Shown in pieces: positions 43,333 to 52,883 of a stretch of 64,000 bases of DNA. The stretch covers positions 318,870 to 382,869 of the forward strand of contig CP053449.1 in NCBI GenBank assembly GCA_013285465.1. Direction: 5' to 3'. This DNA comes from Pseudomonadota bacterium. GTDB taxonomy: Bacteria > Pseudomonadota > Alphaproteobacteria > Micavibrionales > CSBR16-224. Position numbers and translations under genes: made by a program. The notes under the pieces were generated by a model, which searched no databases, was not told where the DNA came from, and worked only from the letters and a program-made list of their open reading frames with translations. How positions within the stretch are numbered: position 1 is the stretch's first letter; the number at the start of each line of letters is the position of its first letter.

Positions 43333-44709
43333 ATGACCCAAAAGAAACCTGCCGTAAAAACAGACGCCGCAAATTTTTTTGCGGAAAATCCCGACATTAC
43401 AACGGTCGAGGCATTTATCGTTGATGCAAACGGTGTGCTACGCGGCAAATGGCTGCCGGTCAAGGGCGCGCAGAAACTCTTTGAGAGCGGTTTGCGGATG
43501 GCGCGCTCCGTCTATGCGGTTGATATTTGGGGTAATGACGTGCTGGAGGCGGGATTGGTCACGGAAACGGGCGATACCGATGGCGTCTGTTTTGCCGTGC
43601 CGGGCAGTCTGAAACGCGTCCCGTGGCTGGAAACGCCGACGGCACAGGTCCTGTTGACCATGCAAATAGCGGAGGGCAGTCCTTTCTTTGGCGATCCCCG
43701 CCATATTCTGGAACGTATGGCGGCACGTTATAAAAAGCGCGGATTAAAAGCCGTGACGGCAACGGAGCTGGAATTTTATCTGTTCAGCCCCGATCAGAAC
43801 AGACAGGGCTATCCCTCGCCGCCCATATCACCGCGTACCGGACGCCGTCAGGATGCGGTACAGACTTACTCTCTGGGGGAAATGCGTGAATTTGAAGATG
43901 TGCTGGCGGGTATTCGTCAAGCTTGTGAGTTGCAGGCGGTTCCTGCCGATACGACGCTATCGGAGAACGGACCGGGGCAGTTCGAGGTCAATCTTGTCCA
44001 TACGGATGACATATTGGACGCGGCGGATCATGCCGTCATGCTGAAACGTATTGTAAAAGGGGTTGCGCGCCGTCACGGGCTGGATGCAACTTTTATGGCG
44101 AAACCTTATGCGGAGGAATCAGGAAACGGCCTGCACGCACATGTCTCGGTTCTGGATAAAAAGGGCAGGAATATTTTTGCCGGCAAAACAACGGAAGGAA
44201 CGCCCGCCTTGCGCCATGCAATCGGCGGTTTGCTGGCGGCTTTGCCGGGCAGTACGGCGGTGCTGGCGGCGAATGTCAATTCATACCGCCGCTTTGCCAA
44301 AGGATCGCATGCGCCGACAAAAATCACATGGGGTTATGATAACCGCAGCACGGCCATACGCGTACCGGACAGTGATCTTAACAATACCCGTATTGAACAT
44401 CGCGTTGCCGGCGCGGATGCCAATCCCTATCTGGTGATGACGGTTATTCTGGGCGGTATTCTGGCAGGCCTGGACGGCGAAACGGATCCGGGAGAGCCGG
44501 TCGCGGGAAATGCCTATGCCAGCCCTGCGGAAACGCTGCCGCTGACATGGGGGAAAGCGATTGCGCGTTTTCAAAGATCGGAATTTATCGGTAACTGCCT
44601 CGGTGCGGAGTACCGCAAACTTTATGCTGCCTGCAAGGCGCAGGAAAAAACACTATTCGACAGTATGATCAGTGATGTAGAATATAATACCTATTTAAGG
44701 GACATATAA
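43333..44709 (+). CDS. puuA: Glutamine synthetase family protein, gamma-glutamylputrescine synthetase-like (copy 1)
   Basis: A 458-residue member of the glutamine synthetase family. 'TATELEFYLF' and 'ENGPGQFEVNL' carry metal ligands, 'NGLHAHVSVLD' the ATP/metal His, 'GSHAPTKITWGYDNRS' and 'RIEHRVAGADANPYL' the glutamate site. These features, with the gene context, point to the PuuA group, which joins glutamate to putrescine or another amine. The start ATG 43333 is preferred; an upstream in-frame codon lies in AT-rich DNA. It is the first gene of a likely four-gene catabolic operon and lies 16 bp upstream of puuB. Confidence 0.85.
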   Translation: MTQKKPAVKTDAANFFAENPDITTVEAFIVDANGVLRGKWLPVKGAQKLFESGLRMARSVYAVDIWGNDVLEAGLVTETGDTDGVCFAVPGSLKRVPWLETPTAQVLLTMQIAEGSPFFGDPRHILERMAARYKKRGLKAVTATELEFYLFSPDQNRQGYPSPPISPRTGRRQDAVQTYSLGEMREFEDVLAGIRQACELQAVPADTTLSENGPGQFEVNLVHTDDILDAADHAVMLKRIVKGVARRHGLDATFMAKPYAEESGNGLHAHVSVLDKKGRNIFAGKTTEGTPALRHAIGGLLAALPGSTAVLAANVNSYRRFAKGSHAPTKITWGYDNRSTAIRVPDSDLNNTRIEHRVAGADANPYLVMTVILGGILAGLDGETDPGEPVAGNAYASPAETLPLTWGKAIARFQRSEFIGNCLGAEYRKLYAACKAQEKTLFDSMISDVEYNTYLRDI

Positions 44710-44725
44710 GGTTTAAACCGGAACC

Positions 44726-46021
44726 ATGACTGCAGAAACAACATATCCCGATTCTTATTATGCCGCGACGGCGAATGCCGCGCCGGAACGCCCGTCCTTG
44801 GCAGGCGATCACAGCTGTGATGTCTGTATCGTCGGTGCGGGATATGCCGGTCTTGTCACCGGACTGTTTCTGGCGGAAAAAGGCTATAAGGTTATGGTGG
44901 TCGAAGCGGCCAAAGTCGGTTTCGGCGCATCGGGGCGCAATGGCGGACAGCTGATAAACGGTTACAGCCGCGGCTTTGATCAGATTAAATCCTCCTATGG
45001 CGAGGATACGGCCAATGCGATTGTTGCGATGAGCTTTGACGGCGGCAATGTGATCCGCGACAAGGTCAAAACCTATGATATTGCCTGTGACTTGAAATCC
45101 GAAGGCAGCTTCTTTGCCGCCTATACTGCGGCGCAAATGAAAGATCTGGAGCATGAAAAACAGCTTTGGGAACGCTTTGGCCATACCGGGCTGGAACTGA
45201 TGGATAAAGAAGCGGTTGGTAAAGATGTTGTCGGGTCGGATGTTTATGTCGGCGGCATGGTTGACCGTTGGGGCGGTCATATGCACCCGTTGAATCTGGC
45301 ATTGGGCGAGGCGGCGGCGATTGAATCGCTGGGCGGAACGATTTTTGAAAACAGCAAAGTGACGAAAATCGAAAAAACCGCCAAGCCGGAAGTCCATACG
45401 GAAAACGGAAAAATTACGGCGGATTTTGTGGTGGTCTGCGGCGGCGGCTATATGGAAGAAAAGACCCTGCCGGAAATCACCAATAAGGTCATGCCGGTGT
45501 CCAGCCAGATCATCACGACGGAAGTTCTGGGCGATGATCTTTGCCGGCAGTTGATGCCTGCGGATTACTGTATCGAAGACTGCAATTATATTCTGGATTA
45601 TTACCGCATCACAGGTGATAAGCGTTTGCTGTTCGGCGGCGGCATTGTCTATGGCGGTGCGACCCCTGCCGATATCAAGGCAAAGCTGGGGCCGAATATG
45701 AAGAAAGTCTTTCCGCAGCTGAAAGATGTGAAAATCGATTTTGCATGGAGCGGCCAGATGTCTTTTACCTTCCGCCGCCTGCCGCATGTCGGGCGTTTGA
45801 CGGATAATATTTATTTTGTCCACGGTTTCAGCGGTCACGGCGTGACCCCGACTCATCTGATGGGCAAGCTGGTCGCCGAAGCGATTGCCGAACAATCCGC
45901 AGGATTTGATGTTTTTGCCTCTATCCGGCATTTCCCCTGGCCGGGCGGGCGGAGATTCCGCGTGCCGCTAACCGCTTTGGGCGCATGGTTTTACGCTCTG
46001 CGTGAAAAACTTGGTCTGTAG
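44726..46021 (+). CDS. puuB: FAD-dependent oxidase, gamma-glutamylputrescine oxidase-like
   Basis: A 431-residue DAO-type flavoprotein. The dinucleotide motif 'DVCIVGAGYAGLVTGLFLAE', the 'GFGASGRNGGQ' loop and the C-terminal 'FVHGFSGHGVTPTHLMGKL' are those of the PuuB/OrdL group, which oxidises gamma-glutamylputrescine to the aldehyde. It lies between two glutamine-synthetase-like genes, which fits this step. A 105-bp gap follows before the second synthetase, so a second promoter is possible. Confidence 0.9.
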   Translation: MTAETTYPDSYYAATANAAPERPSLAGDHSCDVCIVGAGYAGLVTGLFLAEKGYKVMVVEAAKVGFGASGRNGGQLINGYSRGFDQIKSSYGEDTANAIVAMSFDGGNVIRDKVKTYDIACDLKSEGSFFAAYTAAQMKDLEHEKQLWERFGHTGLELMDKEAVGKDVVGSDVYVGGMVDRWGGHMHPLNLALGEAAAIESLGGTIFENSKVTKIEKTAKPEVHTENGKITADFVVVCGGGYMEEKTLPEITNKVMPVSSQIITTEVLGDDLCRQLMPADYCIEDCNYILDYYRITGDKRLLFGGGIVYGGATPADIKAKLGPNMKKVFPQLKDVKIDFAWSGQMSFTFRRLPHVGRLTDNIYFVHGFSGHGVTPTHLMGKLVAEAIAEQSAGFDVFASIRHFPWPGGRRFRVPLTALGAWFYALREKLGL

Positions 46022-46126
46022 CGTCTTATCGGGCGCATTCTTTAATTATTATTCCGGCAGCGTTTCAAATCTGCTGTTAACACGCAAAGACAACATCACT
46101 TTATAAGAAATGGAATAGGTGTTTCT

Positions 46127-47491
46127 ATGAAATACGACAGTAAAAAAATCGACCATATCAAAAAATGGCTGGCCAAAAACAATATCGCAGATGTTGAAAT
46201 TCTGGTCAGCGACTTTGCCGGCATTAGCCGCGGTAAAGTCATGCCGACCGCAAAATTTGTTGAAGGGCTGCGCAGTTACGGCCACCGCGTACCCGAGGCC
46301 CTGTTCGGGCTGGGAATTAATTGTGACTTTACCTATAACCAGTTTGTCACCGAACAGGAAGTCGATCTGTTTCTGGTGCCTGATCTGCAAACCATGAGAA
46401 TTGTACCTTGGCATGAAACGCCGACGGCTTGTGTGATTTGCGATCCGGTGAAAGAAGGCGGAGAACAGACAAATATCGCGCCGCGGCAGGTGCTGAAACA
46501 TGTTGTCTCCCTCTATGAGAAAAAAGGCTGGATGCCGATTGTTGCGCCGGAATTTGAATTCTTTCTGCTGGCACGTCAGGAAACGATTGAACGCGAACCG
46601 ATGCCGCCGCGCGGTATCTCCGGTAAAATCGCATGGGATACGGGTGAATTGTCGATCACGGGTCTGGAAGAGTTTAAGGCGCTGTTCAGTGATATCAGCC
46701 GTTACTGCCGCGTGATGGGTATCCAGATCGATACGCTGACGCATGAGGCAGGCCCCGCGCAGTTTGAGGTGAATATCTCGCATGGCGAGCCGATCGGCAT
46801 TGCAGATCAGGCCTTCATGTTTAAACGCATCGTCAAGCGTGTGGCGATTCAGCACGGTATGTTCGCAAGCTTTATGGCGAAACCTTATCCCGATCAATAT
46901 GGCAGCGCGATGCATATGCACCAAAGCGTTATCGATACCAAGAGCGGCAAAAACATTTTCGCCGACAGTAAGGGCAATGATACGCCGCTATTCATGTCCT
47001 TTATCGCGGGCTTGCAGGAATATATTCCTGCGGTGATGCCGATGCTGGCACCCTACGCCAATTCCTATCTTAGAATTTGTGACCGTTTCGATGCGCCTGT
47101 GAATACGCATTGGGGGCGGGAAAACCGCTCGGCAGGCTTGCGTGTCCCCAGCGGCGGAAAATCCGCGCGGCGTGTTGAAAACCGCATTGCCGGCGCGGAT
47201 GTGAATCCGTATTTGGCCTTTGCGGCATCACTGGTGGCGGGGTATATCGGCATGGTTGAAAAACTTGTGCCTGATGATCCGACGGATGAACCCGCTTATA
47301 AAACGGATCGCCACAGATTGCCGCAGCATCTTTTCTCCAGCCTTGACGAGATGGAAGCTTGCGAGCCTTTGCGCAAATATCTCGGCGAAGCTTTTGTTCA
47401 GACCTATCTGGATGTGAAGCGCGAGGAATATATGGCGAATATCAACGCATTATCGCCATGGGAAATCCGTTATCTGATGTTGAATGTTTAA
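46127..47491 (+). CDS. puuA: Glutamine synthetase family protein, gamma-glutamylputrescine synthetase-like (copy 2)
   Basis: A 454-residue glutamine-synthetase-type ligase with 'VAPEFEFFLLARQE', 'HEAGPAQFEVNISHG', 'AMHMHQSVID' and 'NTHWGRENRSAGLRVP', close in pattern to PuuA. It differs clearly in sequence from copy 1 (for example the N-terminal half), so the two are not recent duplicates and may act on different amines or polyamines. The stop is 20 bp before puuC. Confidence 0.9.
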   Translation: MKYDSKKIDHIKKWLAKNNIADVEILVSDFAGISRGKVMPTAKFVEGLRSYGHRVPEALFGLGINCDFTYNQFVTEQEVDLFLVPDLQTMRIVPWHETPTACVICDPVKEGGEQTNIAPRQVLKHVVSLYEKKGWMPIVAPEFEFFLLARQETIEREPMPPRGISGKIAWDTGELSITGLEEFKALFSDISRYCRVMGIQIDTLTHEAGPAQFEVNISHGEPIGIADQAFMFKRIVKRVAIQHGMFASFMAKPYPDQYGSAMHMHQSVIDTKSGKNIFADSKGNDTPLFMSFIAGLQEYIPAVMPMLAPYANSYLRICDRFDAPVNTHWGRENRSAGLRVPSGGKSARRVENRIAGADVNPYLAFAASLVAGYIGMVEKLVPDDPTDEPAYKTDRHRLPQHLFSSLDEMEACEPLRKYLGEAFVQTYLDVKREEYMANINALSPWEIRYLMLNV

Positions 47492-47511
47492 TTACTTTAA
47501 GGAAGCCCCTC

Positions 47512-49008
47512 ATGCAGGCCGTTAAAACATTTGAAGACTGGCGTGAAAAGGCAAAGCGCCTGTCAATCCAAGGCAAAGCTTTTATCAACGGGCAGTTTAT
47601 CGCCTCTGCATCGGGAGATGTGTTCACCAGCATTAATCCTGCAACAGGCGAAGTGCTGGCCGATATTGCTAAAGGTGATTCTGCGGATATTGATGCCGCG
47701 GTCAAGGCCGCACGACACAGTTTTGAAAAGGGCGTGTGGAAAGATTTGCATCCTGCCAAACGCGGTGCGATTTTGGCAAAATGGGCGGAGCTTGTACGCG
47801 TACATCACGAGGAACTGGCGCTGCTGGAATCACTGGATGCCGGAAAACCGATTTCCGATGTGCTGGCGATTGATATGCAGGCGGCGGCAAAGACGCTGGA
47901 ATGGTATGGCGCGGCAATTGACAAGGTGAATGACGAAATTGCACCGACCGCACCCGATGCGCTGGCACTGGTCACACGGGAGCCGCTGGGTGTGATCGGC
48001 ATTGTCGTGCCGTGGAATTTCCCGTTGCTGATGGCCTGCTGGAAAATTGCACCGGCGCTGGCGGCGGGCAACAGTATTGTCGTCAAACCTGCCGAACAGT
48101 CACCTTTGTCAATTCTGCGTCTGGCGGAATTATCGCGGGAGGCAGGCATCCCTGACGGCGTCTTCAATGTTGTACCGGGTTTCGGTGAAACGGCGGGCAA
48201 AGCGCTTGGCCTGCATAATGATGTCGATATGATTGCCTTTACCGGATCAACGCAGGTCGGCAAGCTGTTCATGCAATATTCCGGTCAGTCGAATTTGAAA
48301 CGCGTCTCGCTGGAATGCGGCGGTAAATCGCCGCATATTATTATGCGCGACTGCCCTGATCTGGATAAAGCGGCCGCCAGCGCGGCATGGGGGATTTTCT
48401 TTAATCAGGGCGAAGTCTGCACGGCAGGGTCGCGTCTGTTGCTGGATGCGGAAATTAAAGACGCTTTCATGGAAAAATTGCTGGCAGCGGCGGAAGACCA
48501 CATCCCCGGCAATCCGCTGAACCCTGATACGACTGTCGGCCCGATGATTGAAGAGGCACATATGCAGCGCGTGCTGGCCTATATCGAAACGGCGAAAAAA
48601 GAAGGGGCTGCGGCTGTTTACGGCGGCGGCCGCATTGCAGATGCGCCCGGTTTTTTTGTTGAACCGACGATTTTCGACGGCGTGACGCCCGATATGACGA
48701 TTGCACGGGAGGAAATTTTCGGTCCGGTTCTGTCCGTTTTGACATTCAAGACAGAGGAAGAGGCGCTGAAAATCGCCAATGACAGTATCTACGGCCTTGC
48801 CGCGGCTGTCTGGACGCGTGATATCTCGCAGGCGCACCGCATGGCGCGGGCACTGCATGCCGGAACCGTCTGGGTGAATTGCTATGACCCTGCGGGGGAT
48901 TTGTCCGTGCCTTTCGGCGGCTTTAAACAATCGGGTTTCGGGCGGGATAAATCCCTGCATGCGCTGGACAAATACAGCGATCTGAAAACGACATGGATTC
49001 AGCTTTAA
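47512..49008 (+). CDS. puuC: Aldehyde dehydrogenase, PuuC-like
   Basis: A 498-residue NAD(P)-dependent aldehyde dehydrogenase. 'IVVPWNFPLLMACWKIAPALA', 'AFTGSTQVGK', 'LECGGKSPH' (general-base Glu) and 'NQGEVCTAGSRL' (catalytic Cys) are intact. In this context it would oxidise gamma-glutamyl-gamma-aminobutyraldehyde, the PuuC step. The start ATG 47512 has AAGGAAG upstream; a longer in-frame start overlaps the end of copy 2 of puuA and is not family-like. The next pathway enzyme, PuuD, is not in this window. Confidence 0.92.
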   Translation: MQAVKTFEDWREKAKRLSIQGKAFINGQFIASASGDVFTSINPATGEVLADIAKGDSADIDAAVKAARHSFEKGVWKDLHPAKRGAILAKWAELVRVHHEELALLESLDAGKPISDVLAIDMQAAAKTLEWYGAAIDKVNDEIAPTAPDALALVTREPLGVIGIVVPWNFPLLMACWKIAPALAAGNSIVVKPAEQSPLSILRLAELSREAGIPDGVFNVVPGFGETAGKALGLHNDVDMIAFTGSTQVGKLFMQYSGQSNLKRVSLECGGKSPHIIMRDCPDLDKAAASAAWGIFFNQGEVCTAGSRLLLDAEIKDAFMEKLLAAAEDHIPGNPLNPDTTVGPMIEEAHMQRVLAYIETAKKEGAAAVYGGGRIADAPGFFVEPTIFDGVTPDMTIAREEIFGPVLSVLTFKTEEEALKIANDSIYGLAAAVWTRDISQAHRMARALHAGTVWVNCYDPAGDLSVPFGGFKQSGFGRDKSLHALDKYSDLKTTWIQL

Positions 49009-49030
49009 AATATAAGATGTTTAAGTCGTC

Positions 49031-50296
49031 ATGACAGCGAGAGTTATTTTATATACTGCAATTCTTTTGATTTGTCTGATACTCGGCTCTTTCTTCCATT
49101 ACGTGTGGTCGGAAAGGGAAGATTTGTTCAAAAAAGAGTTTGATCCGCAGCGCGTTATCGAAGAAGAAATTTTAAAAAACGATCCCGTTGCCATCAAAGA
49201 GTGGAGAAAAATGCAGCGCGAAGATGCTGCATTAAAACAGAAACAGAAAGACTTCATCCTGTCGATAGGTGGTGAAAATCTTCCGCGTTCCGTTTTGATA
49301 GCGGATTTTCTGAATGTCGCTTTTTCATCAAAGCTTTGGAACGAAGATACGGGACAAGACTATGAAATGTTTCTGCGCACAAAGGAAACGCAGCCGCTTA
49401 GCTCCATCCTTGAAAAACGCTATCCATGGCTACGGCTTTTATACAGAAATGATAATCTGCCGAAACCTTATGCGCTGACAAAATGGGATCAAAAAATAAC
49501 CATTGGTCTGGACTGGCCGATGGGAGCTTTTTCACATGGCCGAGCAGTGGAAGAAAAATTTCCCGGCACATATAAAATGTTTGAAAAACAGATCAAGGAT
49601 ATAATACCTGATATTCAACGGTTAACCGGTCTTGACGTTGAGTTCATTGCGAAGAATGATCCGCGGGAAAAAACAGAAGAATTCGCCCGCATTCGTGTGA
49701 TACCGATCATACGGACACATTTACGCAATTATTTTCGCTTCCACCGGGAGAATATGTATGGGCGCGGCGGCGCGAGTTACAGCTGGCACATTGATGAACA
49801 TGAGTACCATTTTTGGGGGGCGGTTCAGTTTACACCGCTTAGCCGCACACAGGTTTACGGTTATCTGGTGCCGCAGGAAAATAATACGCTTTCGATGTCT
49901 GTTTGCCGGATTATCCCCGCCGTTGGCGAGAAATTAGCGAAGGCACTCATTACCGAATGTTTGTTGCGTTCTTTGGGGTTGCCGGAACTATCGAAACAAA
50001 AACCGAAAGATACTCTTGGGGAGTGGAACCTCTCACATACCCCTGATTCATTGTTACCCGCTCTTGACGGTAATGAAAAAGCCTTTCTTGCAAGAGGACC
50101 GTTTTACGGTATAGATGAGCGTACGGTTCATCCCTTTCGCAGTGAATTAACAGATGAAGATGTTTTGCCGAAAGGTTTTTCAGCTTATGATCAGGCAATG
50201 GTTTCTCTTCTCTATTGCCCGGAACTGCGCTCAGGTATGGATAAACACCAAGTGCTTGCAGTATTGTTATCCGATCGTAGCCGATGCTTTCGTTAA
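49031..50296 (+). CDS. Membrane-anchored DUF2927-like protein
   Basis: A 421-residue protein with a hydrophobic N-terminus (residues 5-26) that acts as signal anchor, followed by an extracytoplasmic part. The C-terminal third has 'LITECLLRSLGLPEL' and ends 'MVSLLYCPELRSGM', a pattern I know from DUF2927 proteins, some of which look like inactive or unusual metallopeptidases. No HExxH is visible. It is 22 bp after puuC, but no ribosome-binding site stands out. The stop overlaps the convergent gene by four bases. Confidence 0.55.
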   Translation: MTARVILYTAILLICLILGSFFHYVWSEREDLFKKEFDPQRVIEEEILKNDPVAIKEWRKMQREDAALKQKQKDFILSIGGENLPRSVLIADFLNVAFSSKLWNEDTGQDYEMFLRTKETQPLSSILEKRYPWLRLLYRNDNLPKPYALTKWDQKITIGLDWPMGAFSHGRAVEEKFPGTYKMFEKQIKDIIPDIQRLTGLDVEFIAKNDPREKTEEFARIRVIPIIRTHLRNYFRFHRENMYGRGGASYSWHIDEHEYHFWGAVQFTPLSRTQVYGYLVPQENNTLSMSVCRIIPAVGEKLAKALITECLLRSLGLPELSKQKPKDTLGEWNLSHTPDSLLPALDGNEKAFLARGPFYGIDERTVHPFRSELTDEDVLPKGFSAYDQAMVSLLYCPELRSGMDKHQVLAVLLSDRSRCFR

Positions 50297-51357
50297 GTGC
50301 GCATATTCAGCATCATTAGAAACGGAGACACCGGCATATCATCAATCCGGCCGTTACGCAGCTGCATGACATGTGAGTCGGGCGGCGGCGGTAATTTTGG
50401 TGCCTGTGCGGCAGCATCTTCAATAACGCGCTCGGAATATTGTGTGGATTGCAGGAATTCACGCTGCAAATCCTTGCCGCCAATCGCCGCCGGAGCCGTG
50501 ATTTCCTTTGGCACAATATTGGCCGTATCGTTGCGCGGAATTTGATAGGCATCTCCCGGATTGGGCAGGGATTTTCCGGCCGGGCCAAGCAGGTCTTGCA
50601 GGAAATGGAAGGCATTTTGAAAAATTTCCGTTTTGGCCAGCCACAAACCGAAGCCGCCGCCAAAAAATCCTGCGGCAAACGCACCGCCCAGTTTCAGCAT
50701 CCGCGCCTTGTTGAAAATCTTGCTGAGTTTTTGTTTTTTCTTGCGGTTTTTAATGCGTTCACCAATCACATCTTTGGCAAATGTATAGGCAACATTCGCC
50801 GCCCCGGTGGCAACCGCCAGTAAACCCAGCATGCCGTAAGTCGTCACGCCGCCGATAATACCCAGCACCCAGGTAATGGCAACAACGCGAAATGTCATGG
50901 AAACAATTCGTCCGGCCAGCATGTCGGCGGCTTTACTGCCCAGACTTTTGCTGACATTTTTAAAACGGCTGCCTTCCGGCTTTGTCCATGCGCGGCGTAC
51001 ACCGTTAAATCCGGCGATATCAATACTGGTTTCCAGCACCCGCCGTTTCAGGGATTTTTTACGCCGTTGCCGCTCGGCAGGGGTTTCAGGTTTATAATGC
51101 GGCTCATTCGCCGCGTCATTCTTTTGCGGAATGTCTGTGCTTTCCGTCGCGACAGCTTCGATAATCGGCTCCGGGGCGGGTTTTACAATCTCTTTTTGCT
51201 CCGGCTTGGGGGGCGGCTTTACGGGTTTTTTTGGCTTTTTTTGCGGTACGCTCTGTAGCGGCAGATTTTTCCACAAATCGTCATTCGCCGCAACGGGTTT
51301 CGCGGGCGGTGTTCCTGACTTTACTGTCTTTTTCGCATTTTTATGCGGTTTTGCCAT
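50293..51357 (-). CDS. Membrane protein of unknown function with Pro/Lys-rich N-terminus
   Basis: I do not recognise this 354-residue protein. About 110 residues of Lys/Pro/Glu-rich, presumably disordered sequence come first. They are followed by a basic amphipathic region and three Gly-rich hydrophobic segments (about 157-200 and 225-250). A polar, probably periplasmic tail with 'QREFLQSTQYSERVIEDAAA' closes it. The layout suggests an envelope scaffold. It is alone on the minus strand between two plus-strand genes. Confidence 0.65.
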   Translation of the reverse strand: MAKPHKNAKKTVKSGTPPAKPVAANDDLWKNLPLQSVPQKKPKKPVKPPPKPEQKEIVKPAPEPIIEAVATESTDIPQKNDAANEPHYKPETPAERQRRKKSLKRRVLETSIDIAGFNGVRRAWTKPEGSRFKNVSKSLGSKAADMLAGRIVSMTFRVVAITWVLGIIGGVTTYGMLGLLAVATGAANVAYTFAKDVIGERIKNRKKKQKLSKIFNKARMLKLGGAFAAGFFGGGFGLWLAKTEIFQNAFHFLQDLLGPAGKSLPNPGDAYQIPRNDTANIVPKEITAPAAIGGKDLQREFLQSTQYSERVIEDAAAQAPKLPPPPDSHVMQLRNGRIDDMPVSPFLMMLNMRT

Positions 51358-51514
51358 GTCTGCTTTTATGCCTTTTGCAGATGAAATATGTCTCTAACCC
51401 TAAAAAAACCGCCTATCTTTTATAGAGAAAACGGCGCAGAAACTCAAAACAAAAATGCTTGTCTTTGGTAATTCCTTATGTGAATATGATGTCTCATACA
51501 GGAAGAAATGAAAA

Positions 51515-52438
51515 ATGGCCTCAGAAAAAAAGCGTAAAACAGCCCGCATTGCTGTGAGCTTTATCACCGCAGCTGCGGCGATTGGCGGGGTTGTCAGCGT
51601 GAAATACCTGTCCGCCTGGCAGCAGGAAAATATGCAGGAAATTGCTGTTTCTGCCGAAACGCCCTCTGCCGCCTGCATTACGGCGCTGCAGGAGAATTTT
51701 TCAAAAAGCGCGGTGCGGCAGACAATTCCGCGCGGCAATAATGATCCCGTTATCGTGATTCCCGGTTTTTTGACGGGAGATGCTTATATGTCGTCACTGG
51801 CCGGTAAAATCAGCGACCACGGTTACAATGTTTACGAATGGGGCGGCGGCATGAATACCGGCGCCTCTGCCGAAGATGTCGCGGCGCTGGAGGCGGTGTT
51901 GGAAAAAGCCTATGCCGAAAACGGCAATAAGAAAGTGTCGCTGGTCGGTTACAGCCTTGGCGGTGTCTATGCACGGGAACTGGCGCGCAAATATCCGGAA
52001 AAAGTCGATAAAGTGATTACGCTGGCTGCGCCGATTTCCCCTGCGGCAGATGATGAAAAATCGCTGAGGCGTTTGGAAAATCTTTATACATTATTCCACG
52101 GGGACGAAAATCCGCAGGATGATGCCGTCTTTCGTGAGGCTTTGCGCACACCGCCGCCTGTACCGGTAACATCACTGTTATCGGCGATTGATATGTTTGT
52201 ACTGTGGCAGGAGGCGCTGCAACCTGATACAAAGCTGTCGGAAAATATCCCTATTGGCGGCGGGCATGTGTTTATGCCCTTCAGTACGGAAGTGGCCAAT
52301 ATCGTGTTGGACCGTCTGGCGCAGCCGCAGGATAATTGGCAGAAAATTTCCGCAACACCCTATTGCGGTGAAAAGCCGCAGCGCATTTCCGTGTCGCCAC
52401 CGGTTAAACCGCCGGCGACACCGCCTGCAAATCCTTGA
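51515..52438 (+). CDS. Exported alpha/beta hydrolase (lipase/esterase-like)
   Basis: A 307-residue hydrolase with an N-terminal hydrophobic helix (residues about 11-30), a likely signal sequence or anchor. 'IVIPGFLTGD' starts the fold, 'SLVGYSLGGVYAREL' holds the nucleophile Ser (GYSLG), and a candidate catalytic His lies in 'GGGHVFMPF'. The fold resembles triacylglycerol lipases and related acyl hydrolases. The C-terminus is a Pro-rich tail. AGGAAG precedes the ATG at 51515. Substrate unknown. Confidence 0.8.
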   Translation: MASEKKRKTARIAVSFITAAAAIGGVVSVKYLSAWQQENMQEIAVSAETPSAACITALQENFSKSAVRQTIPRGNNDPVIVIPGFLTGDAYMSSLAGKISDHGYNVYEWGGGMNTGASAEDVAALEAVLEKAYAENGNKKVSLVGYSLGGVYARELARKYPEKVDKVITLAAPISPAADDEKSLRRLENLYTLFHGDENPQDDAVFREALRTPPPVPVTSLLSAIDMFVLWQEALQPDTKLSENIPIGGGHVFMPFSTEVANIVLDRLAQPQDNWQKISATPYCGEKPQRISVSPPVKPPATPPANP

Positions 52439-52521
52439 TGACCCTTGCTTTGCGCGGGTTGTGATGATAGGCTGTTTTTTTATATTTTGAATATCTTCAT
52501 TTTGGAAAGGAATCGCAAAAG

Positions 52522-52875
52522 ATGTCCCAGACTAAAGTTCATGTGATTGAAGCTGATCTCACCGGTAATGTTCACGAGGTTGTGGAAAATCGCGATAGGC
52601 TGGGCCGTGACATTGCCGCATTGGCAAAAGCTGAAGGCGCGGAAATCCATTTCCATGATTTTAAAGAGGCTCTGGCCGGTGCCCCTGTGATTCTACTGGA
52701 ATGCGCGGATGATTTCCTGACCAAGGTTGAAAAACTCGACGGTTTTGTCAAGGCGCATGATGTCTGGCAGGATATGGAGACGGAGCGCAGTTCTTCATTG
52801 ACGGCTTATTTTACGTCAACACCCGCCCCCGCACAGCAAAAGCGCCAGCATAAGCCGCGTCGTCCGGGCATGTAA
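52522..52875 (+). CDS. Small soluble protein of unknown function
   Basis: A 117-residue protein with no signal peptide. The first 80 residues alternate predicted strands and helices ('KVHVIEADLTGNVHEVVENR', 'APVILLECADDF'), and the tail is basic and Pro/Gln/Arg-rich. Nothing in it identifies a family. GGAAAGGAAT lies upstream of the ATG. Confidence 0.6.
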   Translation: MSQTKVHVIEADLTGNVHEVVENRDRLGRDIAALAKAEGAEIHFHDFKEALAGAPVILLECADDFLTKVEKLDGFVKAHDVWQDMETERSSSLTAYFTSTPAPAQQKRQHKPRRPGM

Positions 52876-52883
52876 TCTGTTTT

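Noticed and set aside
44669-45931. A 420-codon open frame opposite puuB
   Set aside because: PuuB has full flavoprotein motifs; the opposite frame has shadow composition only.
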